This document shows positions 42,875-52,486 of a stretch of 64,000 nucleotides of DNA, piece by piece (positions within the stretch are counted from its first letter, which is position 1; each line of letters starts with the position of its first letter). The stretch spans positions 142,865 through 206,864 of the forward strand of contig QBLS01000006.1 of assembly GCA_003249015.1 (NCBI GenBank), written 5' to 3'. The DNA comes from Pseudanabaena sp. (lineage in GTDB: Bacteria; Cyanobacteriota; Cyanobacteriia; Pseudanabaenales; Pseudanabaenaceae). A model generated the notes under the pieces. The model saw only the letters and a list, made by a program, of their open reading frames with translations, was not told where the DNA came from and made no database searches. Position numbers and translations under genes: made by a program.

Positions 42875-44662
42875 TTACCAATCACTGCCTGCGCCACCAC
42901 CATCGCTACTACCGCCTCCAAAATCACTAGAGGAACTTCCATAATCGCCACTATAGGAACTGTCATAGCTACTAGAATCACTACTAGAACTGCTATAGCT
43001 AGAATCGCTAGAACTGTAGTCACTAGAACTGTAGTCACTAGAACTATAGTCGCTCGTATAACTGCTAGCTGTAACTATGTCTTCGCGCTGATCGTAAGCA
43101 AAAACACAGCCGCAGAAATGACAGGTATACACCGTTTGCTTCACTAATCGAGTAGAGGAAATCTTCTCTTTTTGTTGGCGATCGCTCTTTTTATTCTTTT
43201 TAGGTGGGGCGATCGCTTTTTCGATAGTCTGTTCTGAAACGTCAACTGCATAGGACTTACAATGGGCGCAAATACTAGCGCTCCTATCAATGCGTTGAAC
43301 TAGATAAACCTGTTCTCTTAGGAGGGGTAAGTTCAGTTCAGATTCTCGCCATCCCCGAAATTCTAATTTCCCTAGCGATCGCGCCGCTAATTCCTGTGGA
43401 GTTAGTACATTTTCGATTTCTTGTTCTGTTAGTTCTTGGGGAGGCTTACCTGTGCGATCGCTACGATAATCTCTCTGCCGCTTCAAACTCAAATAAGGAT
43501 TTACCAAAATTGCCCAAGCCAAAGCAATTATAGTCCCGACCAACAACATGACAATGATTCCATTTTCACTCCAAGCTGTCGTCATTAAAAAGCCAAAAAA
43601 GCCACTCAACAACGACAGTAATCCCGCAATTAAGAGTGATACTCCCACTGAGAGCCAAGGCAAACTAGGGGAAATAATGCGACTAATCAGCAGTCCCCAC
43701 AGCCATCCCATACTGCCAGCCAGTCCAAAGACAACCCAAGTCATGCGATCGCTTTGCCAAAATTCGGCTTCAGGATGCATCAAGACAAATTGCCAAAATC
43801 CATATATCAATCCAATTCCCAATATCCATCCACTCGCTAAAATATTGATGGCTAAGTTAGGGATTTTAACTTCGCCGCGATCGCTTTTAAGTGGGTAAAC
43901 TTGAGCGAGTAAGGCAGGAAATGAATAGGAAGCTAATGGCTGAGAAGAGGGAAATGATTCAGTGTTAAATCCTTGGGTGGGGATAGGTACTTGGATCGGC
44001 GTGAAGCTTAACGACAGCACTTGCACCGTGCTAAGAAGCGCCCAACCTGTACCAATGGCTACCATGAGCCAAGGAATCCCCACAAAGATCATCGGCATCC
44101 AATTTGGAAAAATCGTATTAGGAAGTCGTGATTCTAAGCGTTGGGCGATCGTATTTACACCTTGTATAATTCCTGTTCCAAATTGCTGCTGCTTAAATGA
44201 TGGTACTATCTCTTTTTGAATTAAAGCCCCAACTTCTCCATCGGGTAGTATTGTATTTAATCCTTTGCCAGTAACAATTTCAATGCGTTGATCGCTTTTG
44301 CTGATCAACATTAACACCCCATTGTTCGTTTCTCTTTTACCTATACCCAATGTGTTAAATAGCTTGACTGCAAAGATCCGTGCAGATGCTTCTGCTTCGA
44401 TTTTTGGGATAGTTATGATCGCGAATTCAGCGCTGGTTCTACCAACTAGCTTGTTGATGCGAAGATTCAAGTTTAATTCTGTTTGCCAGTCCAACAATTC
44501 AGCGCGATCATAAATCCACTGCTGCTTCCCATCCTTTTGTTGTGGACTAATCCAATCGCTGATCGAATCAGCGATCGCAATCGGTTGCACCAACAGTAGG
44601 CTTGCTAAAACTATGCCAATCAATAAGCCTAAGTTTTGATGGAAGCTCTTGAAAAAAGACAT
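42875..44662 (-). CDS. TPM-domain membrane protein (YgcG-like)
   Basis: A 595-residue protein starting at the ATG at 44662, with a signal peptide (SFFKSFHQNLGLLIGIVLASLLLVQPIAIA). The TPM domain (about residues 35-170; AELLDWQTELNLNLRINKLVGRTSAEFAIIT) is followed by membrane helices, a Cys-X2-Cys pair region (HCKSY, CHFCGCVF) and a Ser/Gly-rich tail (GGGSSDGGGAGSDW). TPM proteins are linked to photosystem II repair (TLP18.3/Psb32) and to ygcG-like membrane roles. An upstream frame to 44827 runs through a family-2 repeat and is unlikely to be translated. Confidence 0.8.
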   Translation of the reverse strand: MSFFKSFHQNLGLLIGIVLASLLLVQPIAIADSISDWISPQQKDGKQQWIYDRAELLDWQTELNLNLRINKLVGRTSAEFAIITIPKIEAEASARIFAVKLFNTLGIGKRETNNGVLMLISKSDQRIEIVTGKGLNTILPDGEVGALIQKEIVPSFKQQQFGTGIIQGVNTIAQRLESRLPNTIFPNWMPMIFVGIPWLMVAIGTGWALLSTVQVLSLSFTPIQVPIPTQGFNTESFPSSQPLASYSFPALLAQVYPLKSDRGEVKIPNLAINILASGWILGIGLIYGFWQFVLMHPEAEFWQSDRMTWVVFGLAGSMGWLWGLLISRIISPSLPWLSVGVSLLIAGLLSLLSGFFGFLMTTAWSENGIIVMLLVGTIIALAWAILVNPYLSLKRQRDYRSDRTGKPPQELTEQEIENVLTPQELAARSLGKLEFRGWRESELNLPLLREQVYLVQRIDRSASICAHCKSYAVDVSEQTIEKAIAPPKKNKKSDRQQKEKISSTRLVKQTVYTCHFCGCVFAYDQREDIVTASSYTSDYSSSDYSSSDYSSSDSSYSSSSSDSSSYDSSYSGDYGSSSSDFGGGSSDGGGAGSDW

Positions 44663-44705
44663 AGCATTTAATAGCTTACTTGTGACTACCCTAGCAATAT
44701 ATCCT

Positions 44706-44810
44706 AATACCAAGTAAAGAAATGGCGTAGCCATTTCTTTATTTAAAGACCCATACTGGGTTTGGTTTTCAATTCTCAAAAGTGTAGTTATACTTTTGGG
44801 AATTGGTATT
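44706..44810 (-). repeat. family-2 palindromic element, best copy (105 bp)
   Basis: Ends AATACCAA and TTGGTATT as 8-bp terminal inverted repeats. Inside are the hairpins AAGAAATGG..CCATTTCTT and CAAAAGTG..TACTTTTG, joined by AAACCCAGTATGGG. It lies just upstream of the TPM start. Confidence 0.8.
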
Positions 44811-44879
44811 ACTCCCTTCCTACTCAAAAATTATGTGGTGCGGCGCTTCACGTCGCCAATCATCTTATTCAATCCTAAT

Positions 44880-44911
44880 AAAAAAGCACCGCTTTAAGGC
44901 GGTGCTTTTTT
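44880..44911 (-). terminator. terminator of psbM
   Basis: Arms AAAAAAGCACCGC and GCGGTGCTTTTTT around TTTAAG; it is 16 bp past the psbM stop on its strand. Confidence 0.85.
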
Positions 44912-44926
44912 TAAATAACAGAACTG

Positions 44927-45046
44927 TTACTTATTTGCCTGACCTTCTTCACGGCTGGCTGTTTGAATATACAGGGTTAACAAGAAAACAGTAGGTACAA
45001 ATACGGCTAACACAGTTGCCAATAAACCAAGAAAATTAACTTCCAT
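44927..45046 (-). CDS. psbM: photosystem II reaction centre protein M
   Basis: Translating the minus strand gives a 39-residue protein starting [20 protein letters not shown] and continuing [19 protein letters not shown]. This is PsbM, a single-helix subunit at the dimer interface of photosystem II; the [12 protein letters not shown] segment is diagnostic. The thylakoid helix spans about residues 5-27. It is monocistronic with its own terminator. The upstream gap to rps1-like (45047-45333) holds its 5' leader and has no other gene. Confidence 0.95.
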   Translation of the reverse strand: MEVNFLGLLATVLAVFVPTVFLLTLYIQTASREEGQANK

Positions 45047-45274
45047 AATTTTGATTCTCTATTTTGATTTTATTTTAAATACCAAGTAGATCAGCACAAT
45101 TAAAACCTGAAATCAAAGATTATTTCGCCCGCGTAGCGTTTGGAATAACCTTTTTGGTTTCTAGGTTACTTATGCCTAGCTACTTACTAAAACTATTTAT
45201 ATATTAAGCGAAAGCAATGCTTACTATTGCCAAAAATGTTGTGAATTTTACAGTGTAGCGGTTGTTGTTTAGAT

Positions 45275-45311
45275 CCAAGATGTGGATGAAGCGTTTTCAC
45301 TCACATCTTGG
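45275..45311 (-). terminator. hairpin terminator of the S1-domain gene
   Basis: CCAAGATGTG pairs with CACATCTTGG, with inner TGAA/TTCA pairing, just after the minus-strand gene stop at 45334. Confidence 0.75.
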
Positions 45312-45333
45312 GACTGTATCTAGAGCTAGATCA

Positions 45334-46227
45334 CTAAGCATCCCAGAGCTTACTGATATTCTTTTCTAAACGCTCTTCGGCTTCAGCAAACACCTGCGCT
45401 GAACTCTCCAGCATTTCTCCTGCGTGAAGTTCTAGCAACTTTGTGGAAAGGGCAATGCGATCGCGTGACTGATCGATATCGACCACAACCGCTTTAATCA
45501 TGTCGTTGATTTGGAATACGCGCGTGGGGTCGCTAACAGGCTTTTGACTGATTTCCTTATTGTGCAGCAGCCCTGAAACACCAGCAAACTCAACAAACAC
45601 GCCAAAAGGACGAATATTGCTGACTCGACCACTGATCAACTGACCTTTAGATAGTTGGGTCATGGCGGCTAGCTTAGCGGCTTGACGATTGGATAATACT
45701 AGCTTCTTGCGAGTCTCATCGGCTTCTAGCACCATGACAGGTAACTTTTTGCCGATCAACTTGGGCAGGTCAGTCGCATCGGATAGGTGCGATCGCGGCA
45801 CAAACCCCCGCAATCCAACACAATCAACAGTGACACCGCCACTATTTGTCCCAATCACCTTAGTTTCAAAAACCGTTGACTCAGCTTGATAGTCGCGAAG
45901 GGTTTGCCAAGCTTGTTTAAACAGGAGCCGACGCACAGATAACTTAACTTCACCGTCAGCGTTCTGATTGCTAATGATTAGAAATTCATACTCATTACCA
46001 ATGGGGAAAGCGTCGCCACTGGAACGTGAAGAACCACTGAGGCTAGCCTCATCAATCGGCAGAAAGCCCAAAGACTTAGCGCCAATATCAACATAAATGC
46101 CACTGCTTTCCACTGACACCACCTTACCCTTGACAATCTGTCCCACTACAAATTCGTAATTGTGTTGAGCGAGGGCATTGGCAAAGTCGTCGGCAGAGAA
46201 GGACTGAATATTTGTTGTGGCGTTCAT
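45334..46227 (-). CDS. S1-domain RNA-binding protein, Rps1-like
   Basis: A 297-residue protein with three S1 domains: about residues 25-100 (VGQIVKGKVVSVESSGIYVDIG), 115-180 (TVFETKVIGTNSGGVTVDC) and 193-265 (LSKGQLISGRVSNIRPFGVFVEFAG). It is shorter than bacterial S1 and fits the cyanobacterial second S1 (Rps1b) in size. It probably binds mRNA during translation initiation. The C-terminal 30 residues form an acidic coiled helix. Monocistronic. Confidence 0.9.
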   Translation of the reverse strand: MNATTNIQSFSADDFANALAQHNYEFVVGQIVKGKVVSVESSGIYVDIGAKSLGFLPIDEASLSGSSRSSGDAFPIGNEYEFLIISNQNADGEVKLSVRRLLFKQAWQTLRDYQAESTVFETKVIGTNSGGVTVDCVGLRGFVPRSHLSDATDLPKLIGKKLPVMVLEADETRKKLVLSNRQAAKLAAMTQLSKGQLISGRVSNIRPFGVFVEFAGVSGLLHNKEISQKPVSDPTRVFQINDMIKAVVVDIDQSRDRIALSTKLLELHAGEMLESSAQVFAEAEERLEKNISKLWDA

Positions 46228-46342
46228 GGATATGAATATGCGTAGCGTTGCTTGCGTGTAATTTAGTGTAATTGTCTCACAGCAACGATAAAGAATGTGA
46301 GGTAAATCTTTCTTTACTCAAAATTGCTGTGCTTTTTGAGCC

Positions 46343-46735
46343 TTATGTGGCTACCCTCTGGCGATTACCCATTAGGTAAACAGCAAAAAATCCAACTATT
46401 ACTACATCAATTACCACTGCAACTCCTGCTTTTTCAAGGTATGCCCTGCCGTAGATCATGACTAAGCTAACGAAGAGCAACTTACTAATAATTGATATAC
46501 ATAGGATCAGTGACCGACTTTGGGAGTTAAACGCGCCATAGATTTGGATCGCTCCCACCAGTGTGATCAAAGCACCCCAATTACGAACGATGATTTCAGA
46601 AAGCTGTCCTTCTAGAGAAGCACCGAAGAAATAGTTCAAGGCAGCCTGTGGTGCGATCGCGGCATAAAACAATGTGCAAGTTAGTACTCCCGATACAAGC
46701 ATGATCCATTTGATTTGGTTAGCAATCAGTTTCAT
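46343..46735 (-). CDS. four-helix membrane protein, unknown (130 aa)
   Basis: Four hydrophobic segments (about residues 7-27, 52-66, 75-95 and 103-122) with a GASLEGQLSEI loop. It resembles small cyanobacterial membrane proteins of unknown function. ATG at 46735; a family-3 repeat begins 21 bp upstream. Confidence 0.65.
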   Translation of the reverse strand: MKLIANQIKWIMLVSGVLTCTLFYAAIAPQAALNYFFGASLEGQLSEIIVRNWGALITLVGAIQIYGAFNSQSRSLILCISIISKLLFVSLVMIYGRAYLEKAGVAVVIDVVIVGFFAVYLMGNRQRVAT

Positions 46736-46755
46736 TGTTTTTTTGCTTGAAAATT

Positions 46756-46883
46756 TATAGCAATTTTAAATATTTAGAAGAGGCTTCGACGCTTCGACAA
46801 GCTCAGTGCATCGCTTCGCTCAGCCAGCATTATACGTTGGCTGAGCGAAGCCGAAGCCCTAACTCTTATTTGAAACAGCTATA
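46756..46883. repeat. family-3 element with an inverted inner segment
   Basis: The flanks are TATAGCAATTTTAAATATTT and TTTGAAACAGCTATA. The inner 60 bp (TTCGACAAGCTCAGTGCATC side first) are in the opposite orientation to copies 50155-50281 and 60712-60818. Confidence 0.75.
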
Positions 46884-46981
46884 CAGCGCTTTGAGCCTTC
46901 TCCAAAGCCCAAATACTCCAAAGCCCAAATACCCAAATAATAGTGGCGCACTGACACTATCATTTGGGCTTTACGTCTTAA

Positions 46982-47030
46982 CCTAAGAATCAGTGGTGCG
47001 GCGTGAAGCGCCGCACCACTGATTCTTAGG
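46982..47030. terminator. perfect 22-bp palindrome with GTGCGGCG core
   Basis: Arms 46982-47003 and 47009-47030 with a 5-nt loop; its gene assignment is unclear. Confidence 0.6.
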
Positions 47031-47177
47031 TGGGAAGGGAGTAGACAGTATAGTAAGTAGCTGGGCAAAGTGTCACTTTTCCTTTATGACACCTTTTTTG
47101 CCAATGCACTAGACTATATGAATAGTTAAATCAACCAATTACCGCACGACGGGGTTAGTAAGGAGCGATAGGCAGTG

Positions 47178-49067
47178 ATGTCTTCTAGAAAACAAGTCTT
47201 TTGGGCAAATGTTTGGCAGCGCGTCAAAGTGGCAGTTATCAGTATATCGATAATGCAGAGTGTGGCGATCGCCGCGCCGACATCCGTAAAAGCTGATGCT
47301 GAGGGTTCTGCAACGATTAGCTACACCGAGCTACTTGCCAATGTCAAGGAAAATAGAGTCCAAAAAATCGATCTAGAAAGTAACGGACTTTCAGCCGAAG
47401 CTGTCTTAAAAGATGGGCGCAAAGTTAGGGTTGACCTCATTGCCCGTGATGGCAATACTGAGCTAATCAAAACTCTCCGTGAAAACAATGTTGATATTGC
47501 CGTCAAAGCTCAGCAGCAACCAACCCTAGTCTGGCAGTTGGTTAGCACTTTTCTTGTACCAATGCTCTTGATTTTTGTCTTGTTAATGGTGTTGCGCCGC
47601 CTTAGCAATGCCCCTGGCGGTCCAGGACAAACCCTTAGCTTTGGCAAAACCAAGGCGAGATTTTCGCCAGAGGCAAAAACAGGGATTATGTTTGAAGATG
47701 TGGCGGGCATCGACACCGCTAAGGAAGAGTTGCAGGAAGTTGTAACATTTCTTAAACAACCCGATCGCTTTACAGCGGTGGGAGCAAAAATTCCTAAGGG
47801 CGTACTGTTAATTGGCCCTCCTGGAACTGGTAAAACTTTGCTGGCTAAGGCGATCGCAGGGGAAGCGGGAGTACCTTTCTTTTCGCTGTCAGGTTCAGAA
47901 TTTGTAGAAATGTTTGTCGGCGTTGGGGCTTCTCGCGTTAGAGACTTGTTTCAAAAAGCGAAGGACAATGCTCCCTGCATCATTTTTATTGATGAAATTG
48001 ACGCGGTTGGTCGTCAACGCGGATCGGGCATCGGTGGCGGCAACGATGAGCGCGAACAAACCCTTAACCAGATGCTCACGGAAATGGATGGCTTTCAGGG
48101 CAACTCTGGTGTAATCGTGGTGGCGGCGACTAATCGCCCCGATGTTCTCGACAGTGCTTTGCTGCGTCCAGGACGTTTTGATCGCCAAATTACCGTGGAC
48201 TATCCCGACTATAAGGGTCGTCAAGAGATTCTCAAAGTCCATGCGCGTAATAAGAAGCTAGAAGAGAATGTCTCGATTGAGGCGATCGCCCGTTTAACCC
48301 CAGGATTTGCAGGCGCAGACTTGGCAAACTTGCTCAATGAAGCTGCCATTCTGGCGGCGCGGCGTTATAAAGAGGCGATCGGGGAACTGGAAATTGCCGA
48401 TGCCATTGATCGGATTACGATTGGACTAAGCATGAAGCCGATGCTGGACAGTTCTAAAAAGCGTCTAGTTGCTTACCACGAAGTCGGTCACGCCTTGGTG
48501 ATGACCTTACTCAAAAATGCATCCCTGCTGGACAAGATCACGATTGTGCCAAGGTCTGGCGGTATCGGTGGCTTTGCCAAGGGTGTACCTGATGAAGAGT
48601 ACGGACTAGAATCACGATCGCAAATTCTTGACACGATTACGATGATGCTCGGTGGTCGGGCTGCTGAGGAAGTGGTGTTTGGTGATGGCGAGATTACCAC
48701 GGGTGCATCAGGGGATTTCCAACAGGTTGCCAAATTAGCGCGGATGATGGTGACTCAGTTTGGAATGTCCGATCTAGGCTTGGGCGCATTGGAATCGGAA
48801 ACAGGCGAGGTCTTTTTAGGGCGTAACTTCATGCCCCAGAGTGACTACTCAGTCAAGTTAGGCGATCGCATTGATCGTCAGATTCGCCAAATTGCTCAAA
48901 CCTGTTACGACACTGCGAAGCAACTCATTGAAGAAAACCGTGATCTTTGCGATCGCCTAGTGGACATCTTGCTTGATGTGGAAACCCTAGACGGTGAAGA
49001 GTTCCGCAAGATCGTTGCTGAGTACACAAAGCTTCCTGAAAAGAGAACCGCGTTTGTGAAGTTTTAG
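47178..49067 (+). CDS. ftsH: FtsH ATP-dependent zinc metalloprotease
   Basis: FtsH removes damaged thylakoid and membrane proteins, notably photosystem II D1. The roughly 629-residue protein has an N-terminal signal/anchor, a lumenal domain, a second membrane helix ([18 protein letters not shown], about 115-132), Walker [14 protein letters not shown], Walker [16 protein letters not shown], the second-region [21 protein letters not shown], and the protease site HEVGH. Everything is intact. The ATG at 47178 follows a GTG; AAGGAG is 12 bp upstream. A cyanobacterial multi-FtsH paralogue; which one cannot be told. Confidence 0.97.
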   Translation: MSSRKQVFWANVWQRVKVAVISISIMQSVAIAAPTSVKADAEGSATISYTELLANVKENRVQKIDLESNGLSAEAVLKDGRKVRVDLIARDGNTELIKTLRENNVDIAVKAQQQPTLVWQLVSTFLVPMLLIFVLLMVLRRLSNAPGGPGQTLSFGKTKARFSPEAKTGIMFEDVAGIDTAKEELQEVVTFLKQPDRFTAVGAKIPKGVLLIGPPGTGKTLLAKAIAGEAGVPFFSLSGSEFVEMFVGVGASRVRDLFQKAKDNAPCIIFIDEIDAVGRQRGSGIGGGNDEREQTLNQMLTEMDGFQGNSGVIVVAATNRPDVLDSALLRPGRFDRQITVDYPDYKGRQEILKVHARNKKLEENVSIEAIARLTPGFAGADLANLLNEAAILAARRYKEAIGELEIADAIDRITIGLSMKPMLDSSKKRLVAYHEVGHALVMTLLKNASLLDKITIVPRSGGIGGFAKGVPDEEYGLESRSQILDTITMMLGGRAAEEVVFGDGEITTGASGDFQQVAKLARMMVTQFGMSDLGLGALESETGEVFLGRNFMPQSDYSVKLGDRIDRQIRQIAQTCYDTAKQLIEENRDLCDRLVDILLDVETLDGEEFRKIVAEYTKLPEKRTAFVKF

Positions 49068-49110
49068 ACCAAACCCAATAGACAAATTACAACGCTTTTC
49101 AATTGCGAAA

Positions 49111-49159
49111 CCAATTTTGAGATTTTCAGCGCCTTCGGCGCTGAAAATCTCAAAATTGG
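49111..49159 (+). terminator. perfect 23-bp hairpin terminator of ftsH
   Basis: Arms 49111-49133 and 49137-49159 around TTC, followed by a T run. Confidence 0.85.
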
Positions 49160-49164
49160 TTTTT

Positions 49165-49189
49165 AAAAGCCCGCCTCTGGCGGGCTTTT
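49165..49189 (+). terminator. second hairpin, AAAAGCCCGCC type
   Basis: Arms 49165-49175 and 49179-49189 around TCT, a classic strong terminator directly after the first. Confidence 0.8.
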
Positions 49190-49209
49190 AATTTGGTTAA
49201 AAATACTGC

Positions 49210-49250
49210 AAAAATATGAAGGACTAGCTTGGCTAGTCCTTCATATTTTT
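49210..49250 (+). promoter_or_regulatory. perfect 19-bp hairpin 10 bp before pheA
   Basis: Arms 49210-49228 and 49232-49250 around TTG. It sits just before the pheA ATG and would sequester or end a transcript; a role as an attenuator is possible but unproven. Confidence 0.55.
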
Positions 49251-49260
49251 TAGGCTCACC

Positions 49261-50100
49261 ATGACGACGATCGCTTATCTTGGCCCCGCAGGTACATATT
49301 CAGAAATGGCAGCCCTGCGATATTTGCAGATTTGTCACCCAAATTTAGAACTTGATCCTTCAAGGATGTGTCCCTATCCCACGATTCCGCAGACGATCAA
49401 CGCCGCCGAACAGGGTCATGTCGATATTGCTGTTGTCCCTGTCGAAAACTCGATCCAAGGCGGCGTAACGATGACCCTCGATAGCCTCTGGCAATCGGAG
49501 TCCTTACAAATTCAAAAAGCGATCGTTTTGCCGATCGCCCATGCCCTAATTAGCCGAGCCACAAACCTCGATCAAGTTCAAGTTATCTACTCCCACCCCC
49601 AAGCTCTCGCACAGTGCCAGCAATGGATAGAGCAGAACTTACCCACAGCGCAACTAATTGCCACTGACTCCACCGCCGATGGCGTAGCAAATGTATCTAG
49701 AGATCAATCAATTGCCGCGATCGCTTCCCAAAGGGCTGCCGAAATTTATCAAGAGCCGATTCTGCAATATCCGATCAACGATCAACCAGATAACTGCACC
49801 AAGTTTTTGATTCTTGGGCGGACTCCCTTAGCGATCGGGGCGCATTCCTCCTTAGCCTTTAGCCTGAAGCGCAATATGCCTGGAGCCTTGGTGAAGCCCT
49901 TATTAGTATTTGCCGATCGCCAAATCAACCTCAGCCGCATCGAATCTCGCCCCACTAAGCGATCTTTAGGTGAATACATCTTTTTTATAGATATTGAAAC
50001 GCCTGTGGGTGATCCTAACTTTGCGGAAGCGTTAGCGGAACTGCGATCGGTTACTGAGAATTTAAAAATTTTAGGAAGCTATGAAGTGATTGAGTCCTGA
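49261..50100 (+). CDS. pheA: prephenate dehydratase
   Basis: PheA turns prephenate into phenylpyruvate for phenylalanine synthesis. The 279-residue protein has the catalytic prephenate dehydratase domain (AYLGPAGTYSEMAALRY, about 4-20; VPVENSIQGGVTMTLD; IEQNLPTAQLIATDSTADGV) and a C-terminal ACT domain (NMPGALVKPLLVFADRQINLSRIESRPTKRSLGEYIFFIDIE) that senses phenylalanine. Both are complete. It lacks the chorismate mutase part, as usual in cyanobacteria. Confidence 0.96.
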   Translation: MTTIAYLGPAGTYSEMAALRYLQICHPNLELDPSRMCPYPTIPQTINAAEQGHVDIAVVPVENSIQGGVTMTLDSLWQSESLQIQKAIVLPIAHALISRATNLDQVQVIYSHPQALAQCQQWIEQNLPTAQLIATDSTADGVANVSRDQSIAAIASQRAAEIYQEPILQYPINDQPDNCTKFLILGRTPLAIGAHSSLAFSLKRNMPGALVKPLLVFADRQINLSRIESRPTKRSLGEYIFFIDIETPVGDPNFAEALAELRSVTENLKILGSYEVIES

Positions 50101-50154
50101 TCCTCCCCCCGATCCAACGAATAGATATTGCGGCGCTTAGTAATATCTATTCTT

Positions 50155-50281
50155 TATAGCAATTTTAAACATTTAGAAGAGGCATCGCTTCGCTCAGCCA
50201 ACGTATACTGCTGGCTGAGCGAAGCGATGCACTGAGCTTGTCGAAGCGTCGAAGCCCTAACTCTGTATTTGAAACAACTTT
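50155..50281. repeat. family-3 element, copy 2
   Basis: Flanks TATAGCAATTTTAAACATTT and TTTGAAACAACTT; the inner segment has CTCAGCCAACG and GCACTGAGCTTGTCGAAGC. Orientation matches 60712-60818. Confidence 0.75.
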
Positions 50282-50351
50282 AACTGGGAAAGAGAGTAAA
50301 TGAAGAAATGGCTTTGCCATTTCTTCATTTGAAAATTCTTACTGGGACTAG

Positions 50352-50471
50352 TTTTACAGCAAAGCAAGGTTTGCTTAGGACATAAAACCAGAAGATGAGT
50401 GGTGGAGCTTCGCGACGCCACTCATCTTCTAGGGTTTTGATTTGTATTAGCTAACTCTTGCTTTGCTATAA
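50352..50471. repeat. family-1 palindromic element, copy 3 (diverged ends)
   Basis: The GGACATAAAACCAGAAGATG and GGGTTTTGATTTGTATTAG halves are present; the ends differ (TTTTACAGCAAAGCAAGG and CTTGCTTTGCTATAAA). Confidence 0.65.
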
Positions 50472-50586
50472 ATCACAAAAATATTGGCATAATTTAGTAA
50501 ATTGGAATCACATGGGTATAGTGGAAAACGTATCCATCTTTTGGGTTATTAAAATCTAAAGAGCATTTTTGAGATATCTGCAAGTA

Positions 50587-51666
50587 ATGATTATTAAAGA
50601 ACTAGATCGCATTGAAACAAATGATCCCTTGGCACAGGCAGGATTTCGCGCCGAATCTCAGTTAGCTTTTTATCTCAACCGTGAATTTAAAGACGATCCA
50701 CTATTTCTGATTTTCAATAATCTCCGCTTTGAAAAGGAGGAAGACGCTTGCCAGATCGATCATTTAGTATTGCATCGGTATGGGATGGTCATTATCGAGA
50801 GTAAGAGCGTGACAACTTGTGTTGAAGTAAATGAACTTGGTGAGTGGAAGCGGTTGTTTAATAATGCTTGGCAAGGAATGCCTTCACCAATTCTGCAAGC
50901 TCAAAGACAGAGTAAATTTATCAAGGCTTATTTAGAGGCTAATGTTGAGACTTTGCTGAATAAGAAACTTTTTGGCAATCAGTCACATTTTGCGAAGATG
51001 CCCATTGATGTATTAGTAGCAATTTCCGACTCTGGTATCATTCAGCGCCCCAAAAATGACAAATTAAATAATGTGTTCAAAGCCGATCAAATCCCCGATA
51101 AAGTCAGAGAAATTGTTGCTGAATATCAAAAAATTGACAGCTTGCTGAACTTTAGCTTGAAATCCGCGTATTTACTTGATGTGAATGAAATCCTAAGGAT
51201 TAGGGATTTCTTGTTGGCAAATCATAAACTTCCAAAGGCTAAATCTTCGCTGGGTAATCTACACAGTAAGCCAGTAAGCTCTACTTCATCAGATTTTCCA
51301 GTAATTGAAAATCCTTCAATCTCAAAACCAATCTCTACTGTCAAATCAACAGCACCCCAGAAAAAAGTTATTCCTGAAACACGAAATATCAATAAAAATG
51401 TAGGTGTTACCAGTAAACCAGTCATTAAAGTTGTGAAACCAACTTCAAATTGCTCCCACTGCCAAAGTCAAAATCTATCAATTATGTATGTTCGCAATTA
51501 CTTCTTTAAATGTAACGATTGCGATAAAAATACAGCGATTAAAAACATTTGTGCTACCTGTGGCGATCGCTCCAAAATCAGAAAAAGTGGTTTGCAATTT
51601 TTTATTGAATGTGAAAAATGCGGCACATCACAGCTATTTCATACCAATCCAGCCAGTAAGCCTTAA
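50587..51666 (+). CDS. NERD-domain protein with zinc ribbons
   Basis: A roughly 359-residue protein with an N-terminal NERD domain (about 15-130: GFRAESQLAFYLNREFKDD..., QIDHLVLHRYGMVIIESKS) containing the D..IExK nuclease-related core. The C-terminal third has three CXXC pairs (SHCQSQN, CNDCDKN, CATCGDRS, CEKCG) typical of zinc ribbons. NERD proteins are nuclease-related, often DNA-processing. I start at ATG 50587. Confidence 0.85.
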   Translation: MIIKELDRIETNDPLAQAGFRAESQLAFYLNREFKDDPLFLIFNNLRFEKEEDACQIDHLVLHRYGMVIIESKSVTTCVEVNELGEWKRLFNNAWQGMPSPILQAQRQSKFIKAYLEANVETLLNKKLFGNQSHFAKMPIDVLVAISDSGIIQRPKNDKLNNVFKADQIPDKVREIVAEYQKIDSLLNFSLKSAYLLDVNEILRIRDFLLANHKLPKAKSSLGNLHSKPVSSTSSDFPVIENPSISKPISTVKSTAPQKKVIPETRNINKNVGVTSKPVIKVVKPTSNCSHCQSQNLSIMYVRNYFFKCNDCDKNTAIKNICATCGDRSKIRKSGLQFFIECEKCGTSQLFHTNPASKP

Positions 51667-51724
51667 GAATAATTGCATTTAATCAAAAATTGGCAGTGCG
51701 GCGCTTCGCGCCGCCGCAAGATGA

Positions 51725-52486
51725 TTATTTCCGAGAATGGGCTAATCGCTTATTGCGTAGCAACACATTACTGCCCTCATTAGTTTGCTCAATCACCAGA
51801 AGCGGCGTGGGTTTAGCCGTTTGATCCCAACTGATTACAGCTAGCTTTCCTTGGATCGTGGGTTGCCAATTACGATTTTCATCAGAAGCCGACACAAAGT
51901 TTTCTAATCCAGTTGCCAAGTCTTTGAGAATACTCTGTGAACCGTGGGTTGGTATTTTCGCTAGCTTTACATGAATCCGAAATAGAGTTCTAATTTGAGA
52001 GTCATCATGGTGTTCAGGTTGGAATGAAACATCAAAAGTTACATCAACCTTACGGACTTGTCCGCCATCCTCATCCGTTGGCATTAGCGCAGGAGTAACC
52101 TTTTGGCGAAGGTTGACCTTAATTTGTGCCAAGATTACCTCACAAAAATGCGATTCTTCCATTCGCATACTCAGGTAGTCAAGGTTAAACTCACGAGAAT
52201 GGATGAGATCAGGATTATGCTCATGTTCGTCAATGGTATGTAGCGCCAATTTGAACTTTTTAGCAATATCGTGATTTTTTAGCCGCTCGACTTTAAGTTG
52301 TTGTCTTGCTTGTCGCAGTTGCCAAAACTGATAGATATTTACCCCGATCGCACTCAGAAGAAAAAATCCCAGTAAGCCGATGCCACCAGCATTTTGCAAA
52401 GGCAAAGTGGTCTGCTCAAAATTTCCCCATGCTCCTTCGCGATCGCCTGTTTGAACAGCAATGATCGTCTTTAAATTATCCAGCAT
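51725..52486 (-). CDS. hypothetical membrane-anchored protein (253 aa)
   Basis: One membrane helix (about residues 33-50, AGGIGLLGFFLLSAIGVN) after a short N-terminal segment, then a helical charged part (FWQLRQARQQLKVERLKNHDIAKKF) and a beta-rich domain (VRKVDVTFDVSFQPEHHDDSQIRTLFRIHVKLA). No family recognised. Monocistronic. Confidence 0.6.
   Translation of the reverse strand: MLDNLKTIIAVQTGDREGAWGNFEQTTLPLQNAGGIGLLGFFLLSAIGVNIYQFWQLRQARQQLKVERLKNHDIAKKFKLALHTIDEHEHNPDLIHSREFNLDYLSMRMEESHFCEVILAQIKVNLRQKVTPALMPTDEDGGQVRKVDVTFDVSFQPEHHDDSQIRTLFRIHVKLAKIPTHGSQSILKDLATGLENFVSASDENRNWQPTIQGKLAVISWDQTAKPTPLLVIEQTNEGSNVLLRNKRLAHSRK

Larger units (their letters stand above)
46736..47177. other. 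gap holding a family-3 element and a long palindrome
   Basis: 46756-46883 is a family-3 element. It is followed by a near-duplicate CCAAATAC stretch and a 22-bp perfect palindrome (arms 46982-47003 and 47009-47030). The last 140 bp lead to ftsH; AAGGAGCGAT at 47160 is its ribosome site. No gene in the gap. Confidence 0.65.
50101..50586. other. gap with a family-3 and a family-1 element
   Basis: After a GAATAGATATT/AATATCTATTC hairpin (about 50119-50152), the gap carries a family-3 element (50155-50281), a AAGAAATGGC hairpin fragment and a family-1 element (50352-50471). No gene is seen. Confidence 0.65.
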
